Assembly: GCA_910577315.1 (NCBI GenBank)
Contig: CAJTME010000006.1
Coordinates: 62,001 to 126,000, forward strand
Source of the DNA: an uncultured Muribaculaceae bacterium
Lineage (GTDB): Bacteria; Bacteroidota; Bacteroidia; Bacteroidales; Muribaculaceae
Direction of reading: 5' to 3'
DNA: 64,000 nucleotides
In this document: positions 35,660 to 43,952 of the stretch, one piece after another
Layout: each line of letters starts with the position of its first letter
Numbering within the stretch: position 1 is the stretch's first letter
Translations under genes and position numbers: made by a program
Notes under the pieces: model-generated
Told to the model about the DNA's origin: nothing
Databases searched by the model: none
Seen by the model: only the letters and a program-made list of their open reading frames with translations

Positions 35660-36628
35660 ATGCGTGGGCTGCTGTATCTGATTGTACTGCTTGCGGCGGC
35701 GGGATGTTCGGCCGCCGGCTCGTATGACGCCGACCTGACCCATGCCGAACAGGAGATGGCAACCGATCCCGACGGGGCGCTTGAACGCCTCACGGCCATG
35801 GATGTGTCGCAACTCGGCGATTCGGCGCTCATAGCCCGCTGGGCGCTTCTCTATTCCGAGGCGTTGCAGCGAAACAGCCTCGCCGCGCCCGGCGACACCA
35901 TTATAAACATAGCCATCGACTATTACCGCTCGCACGGCGATGAAGCCGCCCTGGCCAAGGCCAAGGAGGTGAAGGCGTCGGCCGACTGGTCGGTGGCGCC
36001 CGACGACCTGATGCGCGCCCGATATTTGCAGAAGGTGAGGGAATATTCGCTGTTCCGCGAACGCCAGCAACGCCGCCTGTTGACGGCATGGGGACTGGCA
36101 ATCCTGGGCGTGGCGTTGGCGGCGATTGCGTGGCTCACGGGCCGGCTGCGGGCGCGCCGGGCGCGCATCGACACCCTGCTGGCCGAGGCGGCCTCGCTGC
36201 GTGGAGCGGCCTCGGATAGCGGTGCTTTGCGGACGGCGGTCGACAGCCTGTTCAGCTCGCGTTTTGAGCTTATCGACCGACTCTGTTCCACCTACTATGC
36301 CTCGCAAGGCACCAAAGCCGAGCGCAATGCCATCGTGAACGAGGTGAAGGAGGAAATTGAGGCCATGCGGCGCGACCAAAAGTCGTTTGCCCGCCTCGAG
36401 GCCATTGTCAACGAGAGCCGGGACAATGTATTGGTAAAACTGCGCGATGCCCTCCCGGCGATTACTCCCGCCGACTATACCCTGGCCGTCTATCTTGCAT
36501 GCGGTTTCTCGCCGCGCGCCATGGCATTGCTTCTGGAAGATAAAATCGAGAATGTCTATAAACGCAAGTCGCGCCTGAAAGCCAAACTCGCCCCGTTTCC
36601 CGATGTGCAGGCGGCGATAGTGGGATGA
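35660..36628 (+). CDS. membrane-anchored regulator with C-terminal helix-turn-helix
   Basis: A 322-residue protein. MRGLLYLIVLLAAAGC is a lipoprotein-like or anchor signal, followed by a short helical repeat region (about residues 20-130), one membrane helix (TAWGLAILGVALAAIAWL, about 137-155), a coiled coil, and a C-terminal domain with ITPADYTLAVYLACGFSPRAMALLL and NVYKRKSRLKAKL. That last part looks like the LuxR-type helix-turn-helix seen in Bacteroidales TPR-membrane regulators. The ATG at 35660 lies 5 bp after the helicase stop. If the first Cys is acylated the topology would conflict with a cytoplasmic DNA-binding end, so that Cys is probably just part of a membrane helix. Confidence 0.65.
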   Translation: MRGLLYLIVLLAAAGCSAAGSYDADLTHAEQEMATDPDGALERLTAMDVSQLGDSALIARWALLYSEALQRNSLAAPGDTIINIAIDYYRSHGDEAALAKAKEVKASADWSVAPDDLMRARYLQKVREYSLFRERQQRRLLTAWGLAILGVALAAIAWLTGRLRARRARIDTLLAEAASLRGAASDSGALRTAVDSLFSSRFELIDRLCSTYYASQGTKAERNAIVNEVKEEIEAMRRDQKSFARLEAIVNESRDNVLVKLRDALPAITPADYTLAVYLACGFSPRAMALLLEDKIENVYKRKSRLKAKLAPFPDVQAAIVG

Positions 36629-36737
36629 GATGCCTTCCATGGAAGCCGACGGCGGCAGAGTGTCAGGATATTTAGAACTTGTCACTTGTAATATGTTGAT
36701 TTATACTTGTTTATAAACTGAGAAGTCAGGTTCATTT

Positions 36738-36770
36738 TTTGTATGTCAGGGGGATTGGTATGTAATTTTG
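36738..36770 (+). promoter_or_regulatory. promoter of the outer-membrane barrel gene
   Basis: TTTG (36738-36741), 21 bp, TAATTTTG (36763-36770). Expected start about 36777. Confidence 0.7.
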
Positions 36771-36795
36771 CATTGTAATTTTAATGCAAGAACAT

Positions 36796-38874
36796 ATGTC
36801 AAGACCCTTGATTTTTCTCTTGGCGGCGATGGCCGCAGGAGCTGCTTTCGGCCAACAGAATGAGGCGGCCGATTCGCTTGTGCATGAACTTAACGAGATT
36901 GTTGTCACGGCCGACCAACAGGTGACGCGGCTGGTCGGAACATCGCTGGTGTCGACCATCGCCGGTTCGCCGCTCGCCGACCTGGGCAGCGCGCTTGATG
37001 TGCTGGGACAGCTGCCGATGCTGAAAACTGACGGCGATGGGGTGACGGTGATAGGTCGCGGCGCCCCGGAAATATATGTCGACGGGCGCCCGATTTCCGA
37101 CCTTTCGGACCTGCGTACCCTCCCGAGCCGCAATCTCAGGAACGTGGAACTGATTATGGCGCCCGGGGCGGAATATGGCGCTGAAACCGGGGCGGTGCTG
37201 AAAATAACTACACGGCGGAATTTCATACGCGGGCTGTCGGCCGACAACGAGACCGAGGTGAAGCGTGGGCGCCGGTGGAGCGCCAACGACTACCTCAACC
37301 TGCGCTATTTCATACCAGGCGGATGGGAAGTGTTCGGGCAGGGAATCTATACCCATCATGCCACCGCAATGCATGGCCGTACGGTCAACAGCCTTATCTA
37401 CGACGGGCGCCCAGCCGAAGTGGGAGCCACGCAGAATACCGCCATGACTGCCAACAACTATGGCTTCAAGGGGGGCTTCAACCGTCAGGCGGGCGAAGGC
37501 GGTTTCGGTGCCTATTACCGCATGCTGCACGAGCATGGCAATTTCGGCAACACCGGCACGGAATGGCTTGACGCGGAGGCGGCGGTAGGGCGCGTCATCA
37601 CCCGCGGCATCTCGGCGCTGAACCATTACGCGCAGGCCTATTATGACAACACTTTCGGCGGCAAATACCACCTGCATTTCGACGGAACGGTCATTGTCAA
37701 GAACTCGGACAGCGACAACATGACGTCATATCCGGGAGGCGCCCACGGCGATGTGCCGTCAAGGCAGAAACGCCACAGCGGCCTGTACGGCGGAAAACTG
37801 ACACTGGATTTTCCGTTGGGACCGGGACGGCTGGTGGCCGGAACCGAGGATTCGTATACCGCAACCCGCCTCGATTACCGCATGCTGAGTCAGTCGGTGG
37901 GCCAATACATCCACTCGTCCCTGTCGCAGACGGCGCAGACCTCGCTCGGCGCCTTCGGCAGCTATTCGGCGAGGTTCGGCCACTGGAACGTGACGGCGGG
38001 GCTGCGGTATGAATACAAGGATTTCGCGTATACGCTCGACGGCGTGCGGGACTCCGCACTGTCGCGCAGGGATAACTTCCTAACACCCGACATCTCGTTC
38101 GGCTACGATTGGGACAACGGCGCGTCGGTGTCGGTAAGTTACCGCAGCATCACCGAGCAACCATCCTATTCGCAACTAACCGACGGCCTGTCGTACACCG
38201 GCATGCACGAGATTGAAGGGGGCAATCCGGCCCTGCGCGACGGACGTTCGCACCGGGTGCAGCTGTTCGGCATGTGGCGCGACTTTCTGTTTCAGGCAAC
38301 GTTCATGCGCTCGGACGATACGTATGGTTTTGTGAAGCAGGTTTATCCCGCCGATGATTTGCAGCTGATTTTCCAGCCGGTCAACCTTGATGTGTCGGCG
38401 GCTTGGTTCTATCTGGTGTGGGAGCGTGCCGTGGGGCGATGGACGCCGTCAATCACCCTTTCGTGCAATCCCCAGTGGCTCACGCTCGATGGGCAGAAGT
38501 ATGACAGGCCGATTTGGGGATACTACGTCGACAACACATTCTCGCTGCCCCACGGATGGCTGGCGACGGTCAACGTATATGGCCGCAGCGCTGGGAACAT
38601 ACACACCCAGTTGTTTGAACGGCAATGGTTCGTGATGGATATGTCGGTGAAGAAGATGTTCCTGGACAAAACGCTGTCGGTGAAGCTGTCGGCAAACAAC
38701 ATCTTCAACACAACCTCAAACGGATGGCGGTTGCAGACCTACGGCGTTGACATGCGGAAGGAGCAGAGCTATGACGACCGCAATGTGGCGCTGACGGTGT
38801 GCTACTCGTTTCAGCCGCGCAAGAGCGGCTATCGCGGCCAGGGTGCGGCTGAAAGCGAGGCCGACCGCCTTTGA
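36796..38874 (+). CDS. TonB-dependent-receptor-like outer-membrane beta-barrel protein
   Basis: A 692-residue outer-membrane protein with a signal peptide (PLIFLLAAMAAGAAFG), a plug-like domain (residues about 25-135: ALDVLGQLPMLKTDGDGVTVIGRGAPEIYVDGRP, split by family convention) and a large barrel ending with aromatic strands (VALTVCYSF). It belongs to the barrel family related to TonB receptors that lacks the SusC-type N-terminal carboxypeptidase-like domain. No SusD partner is next to it. The substrate is unknown. The ATG at 36796 is chosen over 36784 because the promoter start would leave only about 7 nt before the latter. Confidence 0.82.
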   Translation: MSRPLIFLLAAMAAGAAFGQQNEAADSLVHELNEIVVTADQQVTRLVGTSLVSTIAGSPLADLGSALDVLGQLPMLKTDGDGVTVIGRGAPEIYVDGRPISDLSDLRTLPSRNLRNVELIMAPGAEYGAETGAVLKITTRRNFIRGLSADNETEVKRGRRWSANDYLNLRYFIPGGWEVFGQGIYTHHATAMHGRTVNSLIYDGRPAEVGATQNTAMTANNYGFKGGFNRQAGEGGFGAYYRMLHEHGNFGNTGTEWLDAEAAVGRVITRGISALNHYAQAYYDNTFGGKYHLHFDGTVIVKNSDSDNMTSYPGGAHGDVPSRQKRHSGLYGGKLTLDFPLGPGRLVAGTEDSYTATRLDYRMLSQSVGQYIHSSLSQTAQTSLGAFGSYSARFGHWNVTAGLRYEYKDFAYTLDGVRDSALSRRDNFLTPDISFGYDWDNGASVSVSYRSITEQPSYSQLTDGLSYTGMHEIEGGNPALRDGRSHRVQLFGMWRDFLFQATFMRSDDTYGFVKQVYPADDLQLIFQPVNLDVSAAWFYLVWERAVGRWTPSITLSCNPQWLTLDGQKYDRPIWGYYVDNTFSLPHGWLATVNVYGRSAGNIHTQLFERQWFVMDMSVKKMFLDKTLSVKLSANNIFNTTSNGWRLQTYGVDMRKEQSYDDRNVALTVCYSFQPRKSGYRGQGAAESEADRL

Positions 38875-38882
38875 CAAACGAA

Positions 38883-38917
38883 CGGAGGCTGTGACGCAAA
38901 CGGCGCCACAGCCTCCG
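38883..38917. terminator. inverted repeat, probable bidirectional terminator
   Basis: CGGAGGCTGTG (38883-38893) pairs with CACAGCCTCCG (38907-38917) around 13 bases, between convergent genes. The T tracts are weak, so termination strength is uncertain. Confidence 0.6.
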
Positions 38918-38939
38918 GCTATGTTGGATTTAAGGGAAA

Positions 38940-40628
38940 TCAGTTGAGGGCTTTCGAGAGGTTGAAGCCTGCGAACTCGAGGTCGTTGCGGGCAGCGTCG
39001 GCGAGTTTGCTGTCGAGGCGGATTGCCTGACGGAGGTTGGTGTTGAGCATCGACTCGTTGTTGGTGCGGGCACCTAGCACGGCCATCAGGTAGTAAGTGG
39101 TGGCGTCGGGAGTGGAGATGCCTGCGAGGGTCTGCTTGGCCTTGCTGTAATCCTTGGTGAGAATCTGGGCGAGGGCGGCGTTGTTGCTCTTGGAATCACC
39201 GAAAGCGCGTACGGCGGCGGTGTTGTCGCCGGTCTTGAGGTAATAAACGCCGAGGGCGTCGTTGAGCTCGCTGACACCGGCAGCCGAACCGAAGAGCTGG
39301 TTGGCCTTGCTGTAATTGCCGTTGACGAGTTCGATAAGGCCGAGGTTCATGGAGGGTTCGTTGTTGGAGCCGGCAAGTGATGCGGCTTTCTTGAACGAAG
39401 CTTCGGCAGCCTTGTAGTCGCCGTCGATATACTGGGTCATGCCGAGGTCATTCCAGGTGCGGTAGTCGTTGGGGAAGAGGCGCACGGCGGTGTCATAGAT
39501 TTTCATGCGGGCCTCGTTGTCGTCGGTGAGGGTGGCGGCGTAGAGGAGTTCCTCAACGTTGAGGGCCTGGGGATTGGTGGCGGCGAGGTTGGAGATTTCA
39601 GCGTCGCTCTTGCCGATTACGTTGATCGAGGCTGTGATGCGCGAGTAGCGGAGCTGGGGCAGAATCTGGTCGGCGAGCTGCTCGAACACGTTCGAGAGGT
39701 TGCGGATTTCGCGTTCGCGCTGTTCAGGATCCTTATACATGGAGAGGACGCTGAGGATGAGGTCCTTGTCCTGGATGTTGCTCTGCGACACGAGTTTCTG
39801 GAAGCCTTCCCAGTCCTCGGGAGTGAATTGGGCGGTCAGTTCGCCGAACTCGGTGATTTTGTCTTTCTTGAGCTGGTCCTTGAGGTAAGAAGTGGTGTTC
39901 TTCTCGCGGTTTTCGGCAAGGCGTTCGTTGATTGCCATGCCGCCGTCGGGCGATGCGTATGACTTGATGTTGAGTTCCTCGATGACCTTGTTGTCGGCGC
40001 CGGCGGCGTTGATGATTTCCTTGCGGAGTTCAACCATCGCGTCGGTGTTGAGCTGGTTGGCGCGGATGTTGGCCTGGTTGATGAGGAACATGATGTCGGC
40101 CGCGTATTTCTCGTTGATGATGCGCTGGAAGGCATCGGTGGCGAGGGCGGGATTGACGGTTGCAGCGTCGGCCATGGCTGCGGTGGCGATTACGCCGTCG
40201 GCCACTTTCACGCGGGGGAGGACATATTGCTTGTTGCCCTGGGTGACGGTGAAGGCGAGTTCGAGTTCGCTCTTCGACATTTCGGGCTTGTATTCAAATT
40301 TTGCGGGAATGTTGAAGGTGCCGCCGTATTCATAGGAAACCACGGGAGCGTTGCCGCGCACTTTCTCGCCCTGGAAGGCGTAGGACTGCGATGCGGTCTC
40401 GGTGCCGTTGTAGACGAGGTAGGGGGTCACGGTCACCTGTGCGTTCTGGAGGAAGAACTTGGCGGGGACGCGGGCTGTGATTTGTGCGGGCACGTTCTGG
40501 CCGACGACTTCGAGGGGATTGGGATTGACAGTAAAGTTGTCAGAGCTGAACTGGCCGAGCTTCTTGCCGCAGGAGCTGAGGGCGAGAGCCGCGCCAATGG
40601 CCATGACGTAGCATACTTTGCTTTTCAT
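38940..40628 (-). CDS. TPR-containing lipoprotein with an OmpA-like segment
   Basis: A 562-residue predicted lipoprotein (ALALSSC, acylated Cys20). The N-terminal third is beta-rich (NPNPLEVVGQNVPAQI, TVTPYLVYNGTE). Residues about 175-260 contain ANIRANQLNTD and NIKSYASPDGG with NERLAENREKNTTSYL, which resembles the OmpA-family peptidoglycan-binding pattern. The C-terminal part (about 370-560) has tetratricopeptide-like repeats (WNDLGMTQYIDGDYKAAEASFKKA). It likely scaffolds protein contacts in the envelope. It has a near-ideal promoter. Confidence 0.75.
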   Translation of the reverse strand: MKSKVCYVMAIGAALALSSCGKKLGQFSSDNFTVNPNPLEVVGQNVPAQITARVPAKFFLQNAQVTVTPYLVYNGTETASQSYAFQGEKVRGNAPVVSYEYGGTFNIPAKFEYKPEMSKSELELAFTVTQGNKQYVLPRVKVADGVIATAAMADAATVNPALATDAFQRIINEKYAADIMFLINQANIRANQLNTDAMVELRKEIINAAGADNKVIEELNIKSYASPDGGMAINERLAENREKNTTSYLKDQLKKDKITEFGELTAQFTPEDWEGFQKLVSQSNIQDKDLILSVLSMYKDPEQREREIRNLSNVFEQLADQILPQLRYSRITASINVIGKSDAEISNLAATNPQALNVEELLYAATLTDDNEARMKIYDTAVRLFPNDYRTWNDLGMTQYIDGDYKAAEASFKKAASLAGSNNEPSMNLGLIELVNGNYSKANQLFGSAAGVSELNDALGVYYLKTGDNTAAVRAFGDSKSNNAALAQILTKDYSKAKQTLAGISTPDATTYYLMAVLGARTNNESMLNTNLRQAIRLDSKLADAARNDLEFAGFNLSKALN

Positions 40629-40665
40629 AATTGTGAGTATAATAGGGTATAGATGTAACTGAGAG

Positions 40666-40696
40666 CAAAATTACTCAAAAATCCCCATGTGCCAAA
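40666..40696 (-). promoter_or_regulatory. promoter of the TPR lipoprotein gene
   Basis: Minus strand: TTTG (40693-40696), 19 bp, TAATTTTG (40666-40673). Expected leader about 30 nt. Confidence 0.75.
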
Positions 40697-40714
40697 TGTT
40701 TTTGGGAAATTTAT

Positions 40715-41722
40715 TTAGAGCTTTGCGTATGTCTTGCGGCCTTTGAGATAGAAGGCTGTCAATATGTCGGGCGCGCCGGGATGGTGGAGGAGGTCGGCGG
40801 CGGGATGCTCGGTGTAGTTTTTCCGCATGGCGGCGAAGTCGCGGTGGGCCTTGAAAATGGCGCGTGCGTTGGCCCAGTCGAGTGTGGCCACGAACTTGGC
40901 CCATGCCACGGTGTCGAGCAGGCGGCGCCACAGCAGGGTGCGGGCGCGGGTCGAGTCGGGCAGGTTCTTGTGGAGCATGAGCAGGTTGTTGCGGAAATTC
41001 AGATAGGTCTTGCGTGGGTTAGACGCTGGCAGCGATCCCCCGCCGAGGTGGTAGACAACCGACTCGGGCACGGCATATAGCTTCCAGCCTTGCAGCCGCA
41101 TGCGCCAGCAAAGGTCGATTTCCTCCATGTGGGCGAAAAAGTCGGCGTCGAGGCCACCGGCCTTGATGTAGGCGGCGGTGCGCACCATCAGCGCAGCCCC
41201 CGACGCCCAGTCGACCTCGGCCACGGTATCATACTGGCCCTTGTCTTTCTCGCAGATGTCGAAGATGCGGCCGCGGCAGTAGGGGTAGCCGTTGCGGTCC
41301 AGGTAGCCCCCGCAGGCGCCGGCATATTCAAATGAATCCCGGTTGAGGTAGGCGAGGAGTTTTGGCTGGCATGCACCGGCTTCGGGATGGGATTCCATGA
41401 ACTCGTAAAGAGGCTCGATCCATCCCGGGGCGGGCGCGACGTCAGAGTTGAGCAGGACGGTGTAGGGACATGGCGAGGCCGCCAGGGCGCGGTTGTAGCC
41501 CTCGGCAAAACCGTAGTTGCGCTCGAACAGCATGGTCTCGACCTGCGGGAACTCCTTGGCGAGGATGCGGCGCGAGTCATCGTCCGATCCATTGTCGGCC
41601 ACGATTACACGCGCAATATCGGGGTTCGTGGCCGCGAGCACCTGCGGCAGATATTCCCGGAGCAACTTTGCTCCGTTCCAGTTAAGTATGATGACGGCCA
41701 CCCGGGGCGATTCGCTCTTCAT
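40715..41722 (-). CDS. family 2 glycosyltransferase
   Basis: A 335-residue GT-A fold enzyme. VAVIILNWNGAKLL starts the nucleotide-sugar binding domain, VIVADNGSDDDS and LNSDVAP supply the metal-binding acidic motif, and ASGAALMVRTAAYIKAGGLD and HMEEIDLCWRMRLQGWKL are typical of rhamnosyltransferase-like GT2 proteins. The substrate is not certain. The ATG at 41722 is chosen since the longer form would start in the heptamer repeat element. It is the last gene of the envelope-sugar run. Confidence 0.87.
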   Translation of the reverse strand: MKSESPRVAVIILNWNGAKLLREYLPQVLAATNPDIARVIVADNGSDDDSRRILAKEFPQVETMLFERNYGFAEGYNRALAASPCPYTVLLNSDVAPAPGWIEPLYEFMESHPEAGACQPKLLAYLNRDSFEYAGACGGYLDRNGYPYCRGRIFDICEKDKGQYDTVAEVDWASGAALMVRTAAYIKAGGLDADFFAHMEEIDLCWRMRLQGWKLYAVPESVVYHLGGGSLPASNPRKTYLNFRNNLLMLHKNLPDSTRARTLLWRRLLDTVAWAKFVATLDWANARAIFKAHRDFAAMRKNYTEHPAADLLHHPGAPDILTAFYLKGRKTYAKL

Positions 41723-41726
41723 GATT

Positions 41727-41768
41727 ACAATTCCCAATTTCTAATTCCTAACTCCTAATTTCTAATTC
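41727..41768. repeat. heptamer repeat element (degenerate TAATTCC units)
   Basis: Six degenerate seven-base units related to TAATTCC/TAATTTC run from about 41728 to 41768 and end in the TGA stop of the acyltransferase gene. The last 14 bases (AATTTCTAATTCAC) are identical to those at the end of the array at 23060-23198. It fills the 44-bp gap between the acyltransferase and glycosyltransferase genes. Confidence 0.85.
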
Positions 41769-42621
41769 ACTTCCATCTTTTGTGGCTCCACAACCATATG
41801 GCCGGATTGCGGCGCACGGTGGTCTCGAGGGCGCGGGTGTAGCGCTCGGTGAGCTCGCCTTCGGGCAATTCGGCAGGATGTTCGGCGAGCAGCCGGGTTG
41901 TTATGCGGTAATGTCCGCGCGATGTGCGTTCCATGTCCCAGTAGACCGCGGCGAAGTCGAGTTTCCGGGCCAGTGTCTCCGTTCCGCTTATCATCCGTGT
42001 CGGATGACCGAGCAGGGTGGTGGAATGGCCCGGGTCGCCGTGGCTGGGATGCTGGTCGCTCATGAAGCCGGTGATGCTCGGCATGCCGTCCTTGCGGTAG
42101 CGGACCAAGTGGCGCAGGGTGGATTCTTTTGGAATGGACACGCTGCCGAAACGGCTGCGCAGTTCCAGCATCAGCCGGTCGAAACTTTCCGATTTGAGCG
42201 GACGGTAGACCTGGCAGAAGGCCACGTCGCCGGGTTTTGCGGTGGTGTGCAGCGACACTGACGGCGCCCACTCCCAGTTGAAGACGTGGGCGAAGTACAC
42301 CACGATGCTGCGTCCCTGGCCGAGGAGGCGGTCGAGCACTTCGGTGTTCTCAAACTTCATGCGGCGCATGATTTCCCGGTCGGAGATGTGCAGCAGTTTC
42401 AGGGTCTCGACGAAGTTGTCGGTGAAGTTGCGGTAGAACTGCCATTCGATGCGGCGCAGTTCGGCGTCGGTTTTTTCAGGGAACGAGGACGCGAGGTTGC
42501 CGCGCACCACCTTGCGGCGGTAGCGGACCACGTGGTGAAGTACGGGGGCGGCTACGTCGGCCAGCAGGTAAAGAGCCGGCAGCGGGAGCAAAGCCAATAG
42601 TTTCAGCAAGCGGTTGGTCAT
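41767..42621 (-). CDS. lysophospholipid/lipid A acyltransferase (LpxL/HtrB family)
   Basis: A 284-residue membrane-associated acyltransferase. It has an N-terminal hydrophobic segment (LLALLPLPALYLLADVAA), the catalytic H(X4)E-type motif in FAHVFNWEW (about residue 112), the DQHPSHG segment and RNPAIWLWSHKRW near the end, all typical of LpxL-like late acyltransferases of lipid A synthesis. It lies 5 bp after mtaB. In Bacteroidales this family adds a secondary acyl chain; the exact position is inferred. Confidence 0.9.
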   Translation of the reverse strand: MTNRLLKLLALLPLPALYLLADVAAPVLHHVVRYRRKVVRGNLASSFPEKTDAELRRIEWQFYRNFTDNFVETLKLLHISDREIMRRMKFENTEVLDRLLGQGRSIVVYFAHVFNWEWAPSVSLHTTAKPGDVAFCQVYRPLKSESFDRLMLELRSRFGSVSIPKESTLRHLVRYRKDGMPSITGFMSDQHPSHGDPGHSTTLLGHPTRMISGTETLARKLDFAAVYWDMERTSRGHYRITTRLLAEHPAELPEGELTERYTRALETTVRRNPAIWLWSHKRWK

Positions 42622-42626
42622 GGTAC

Positions 42627-43952
42627 CTATGAAAGAAAGCCGCTCATCAGTTCTTGTGCCGCGTCGGGTTTGCCCAGGACAACTGGGACGATGGTGTTGT
42701 CGAGGTCGGGGGTTGCTCCGTCAACCTCCACGCGCAGGTAGTTGTCGGTGAATCCGGCCATAGGTTTGCCTTCTCCCTGGGGATGCTCAAGCAACACCGG
42801 GCGCACCGTGCCGCTGAACCTCGATGCGAACTCGGCCCATTTTGCCTCGCTGAGGCGCAGCATGCGGTTGGTGCGGCGGTGTTTTTCCTCCTGACTTACA
42901 ACGCCGTCGATTTCAAGCGCTTTGGTGGACGGGCGCTCGGAATAGGGGAACACGTGCAGGCGCGAGATGTCGAGCGACTCAACAAATCCGTATGACTTTT
43001 CAAAAAGTTCGGGAGTCTCGCCGCGGGCGCCCGTGATGAGGTCAACGCCGATGAACGCGTGGGGCATGGCCTGGCGCACGAGTTCGATTTTATGGCGGAA
43101 AAGGGCGGTGTCGTAGTGGCGGCGCATGAGTTTGAGCACCTCGTCGCTGCCGGCTTGCAGCGGGATGTGGAAATGGGGCATGAACGCGCGGCTTGATGTC
43201 GCCACCCAGTCGATGATTTCATCGGTGAGCAGGTTTGGCTCGATTGACGAGATGCGATAGCGGGCGATGCCGTCCACCTGGTCGAGGGCGCGGATGAGGT
43301 CGAAGAATGTATCTTTGCGTCCCTTGCCGAAGTCGCCTATGTTGACGCCGGTTATGACGATTTCGCGTCCGCCGTCGCGGGCGGCCTCGGCGGCCTGGGC
43401 GACGAGCGAGTCGATGGTGCCCGAGCGCGAGCGTCCGCGGGCCAGGGGGATGGTGCAGTAGGTGCACCAGTAGTCGCAACCGTCCTGAACCTTGAGGAAG
43501 TAGCGGGTGCGGTCGCCGCGCGAGCACGACGGCCTGAACTCGCGGATTTCTTTGGTGGGACAGGCGTCGACCACCTGCCTGCGGTCGGCGAGATAGCTGT
43601 CGAGGAAGGCGGCGATGTCCATCTTGCGGTCGGCGCCGGCCACAATCTGCACGCCCGGCAGGGCGGCCACCTCATCGCTCTTGAGCTGGGCGTAGCATCC
43701 CGTGACGATAATAGCGGCTCCGGGCCAGCGTTTATGGAACGAGCGGATGGTCTGGCGGCATTTTTTGTCGGCGAGTTCCGTTACGCTGCAGGTGTTGACC
43801 ACCACGAGGTCGGGTGCCTCGCCGCCGCTGACTCGCCGCACGCCCTTGTCGGCGAGCAGCCGGGCGATGCTTGAAGTCTCGGCGAAATTGAGTTTGCAGC
43901 CGAAGGTGTGGTAATGGGCGGTGAGATTGTTGAAGGTGGAATTATCAATCAT
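42627..43952 (-). CDS. mtaB: tRNA t6A37 methylthiotransferase MtaB
   Basis: A 441-residue radical-SAM methylthiotransferase that converts t6A37 to ms2t6A37 in tRNA. Three domains are visible: the N-terminal UPF0004 cluster-binding domain (YHTFGCKLNFAET, VVNTCSVTELADKKCRQTIR), the radical-SAM motif CDYWCTYCTIPLARGRSRS, and a C-terminal TRAM-like region. It overlaps fdtB by 8 bp and precedes the acyltransferase gene by 5 bp, so it is co-transcribed with sugar and lipid genes. Confidence 0.95.
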   Translation of the reverse strand: MIDNSTFNNLTAHYHTFGCKLNFAETSSIARLLADKGVRRVSGGEAPDLVVVNTCSVTELADKKCRQTIRSFHKRWPGAAIIVTGCYAQLKSDEVAALPGVQIVAGADRKMDIAAFLDSYLADRRQVVDACPTKEIREFRPSCSRGDRTRYFLKVQDGCDYWCTYCTIPLARGRSRSGTIDSLVAQAAEAARDGGREIVITGVNIGDFGKGRKDTFFDLIRALDQVDGIARYRISSIEPNLLTDEIIDWVATSSRAFMPHFHIPLQAGSDEVLKLMRRHYDTALFRHKIELVRQAMPHAFIGVDLITGARGETPELFEKSYGFVESLDISRLHVFPYSERPSTKALEIDGVVSQEEKHRRTNRMLRLSEAKWAEFASRFSGTVRPVLLEHPQGEGKPMAGFTDNYLRVEVDGATPDLDNTIVPVVLGKPDAAQELMSGFLS

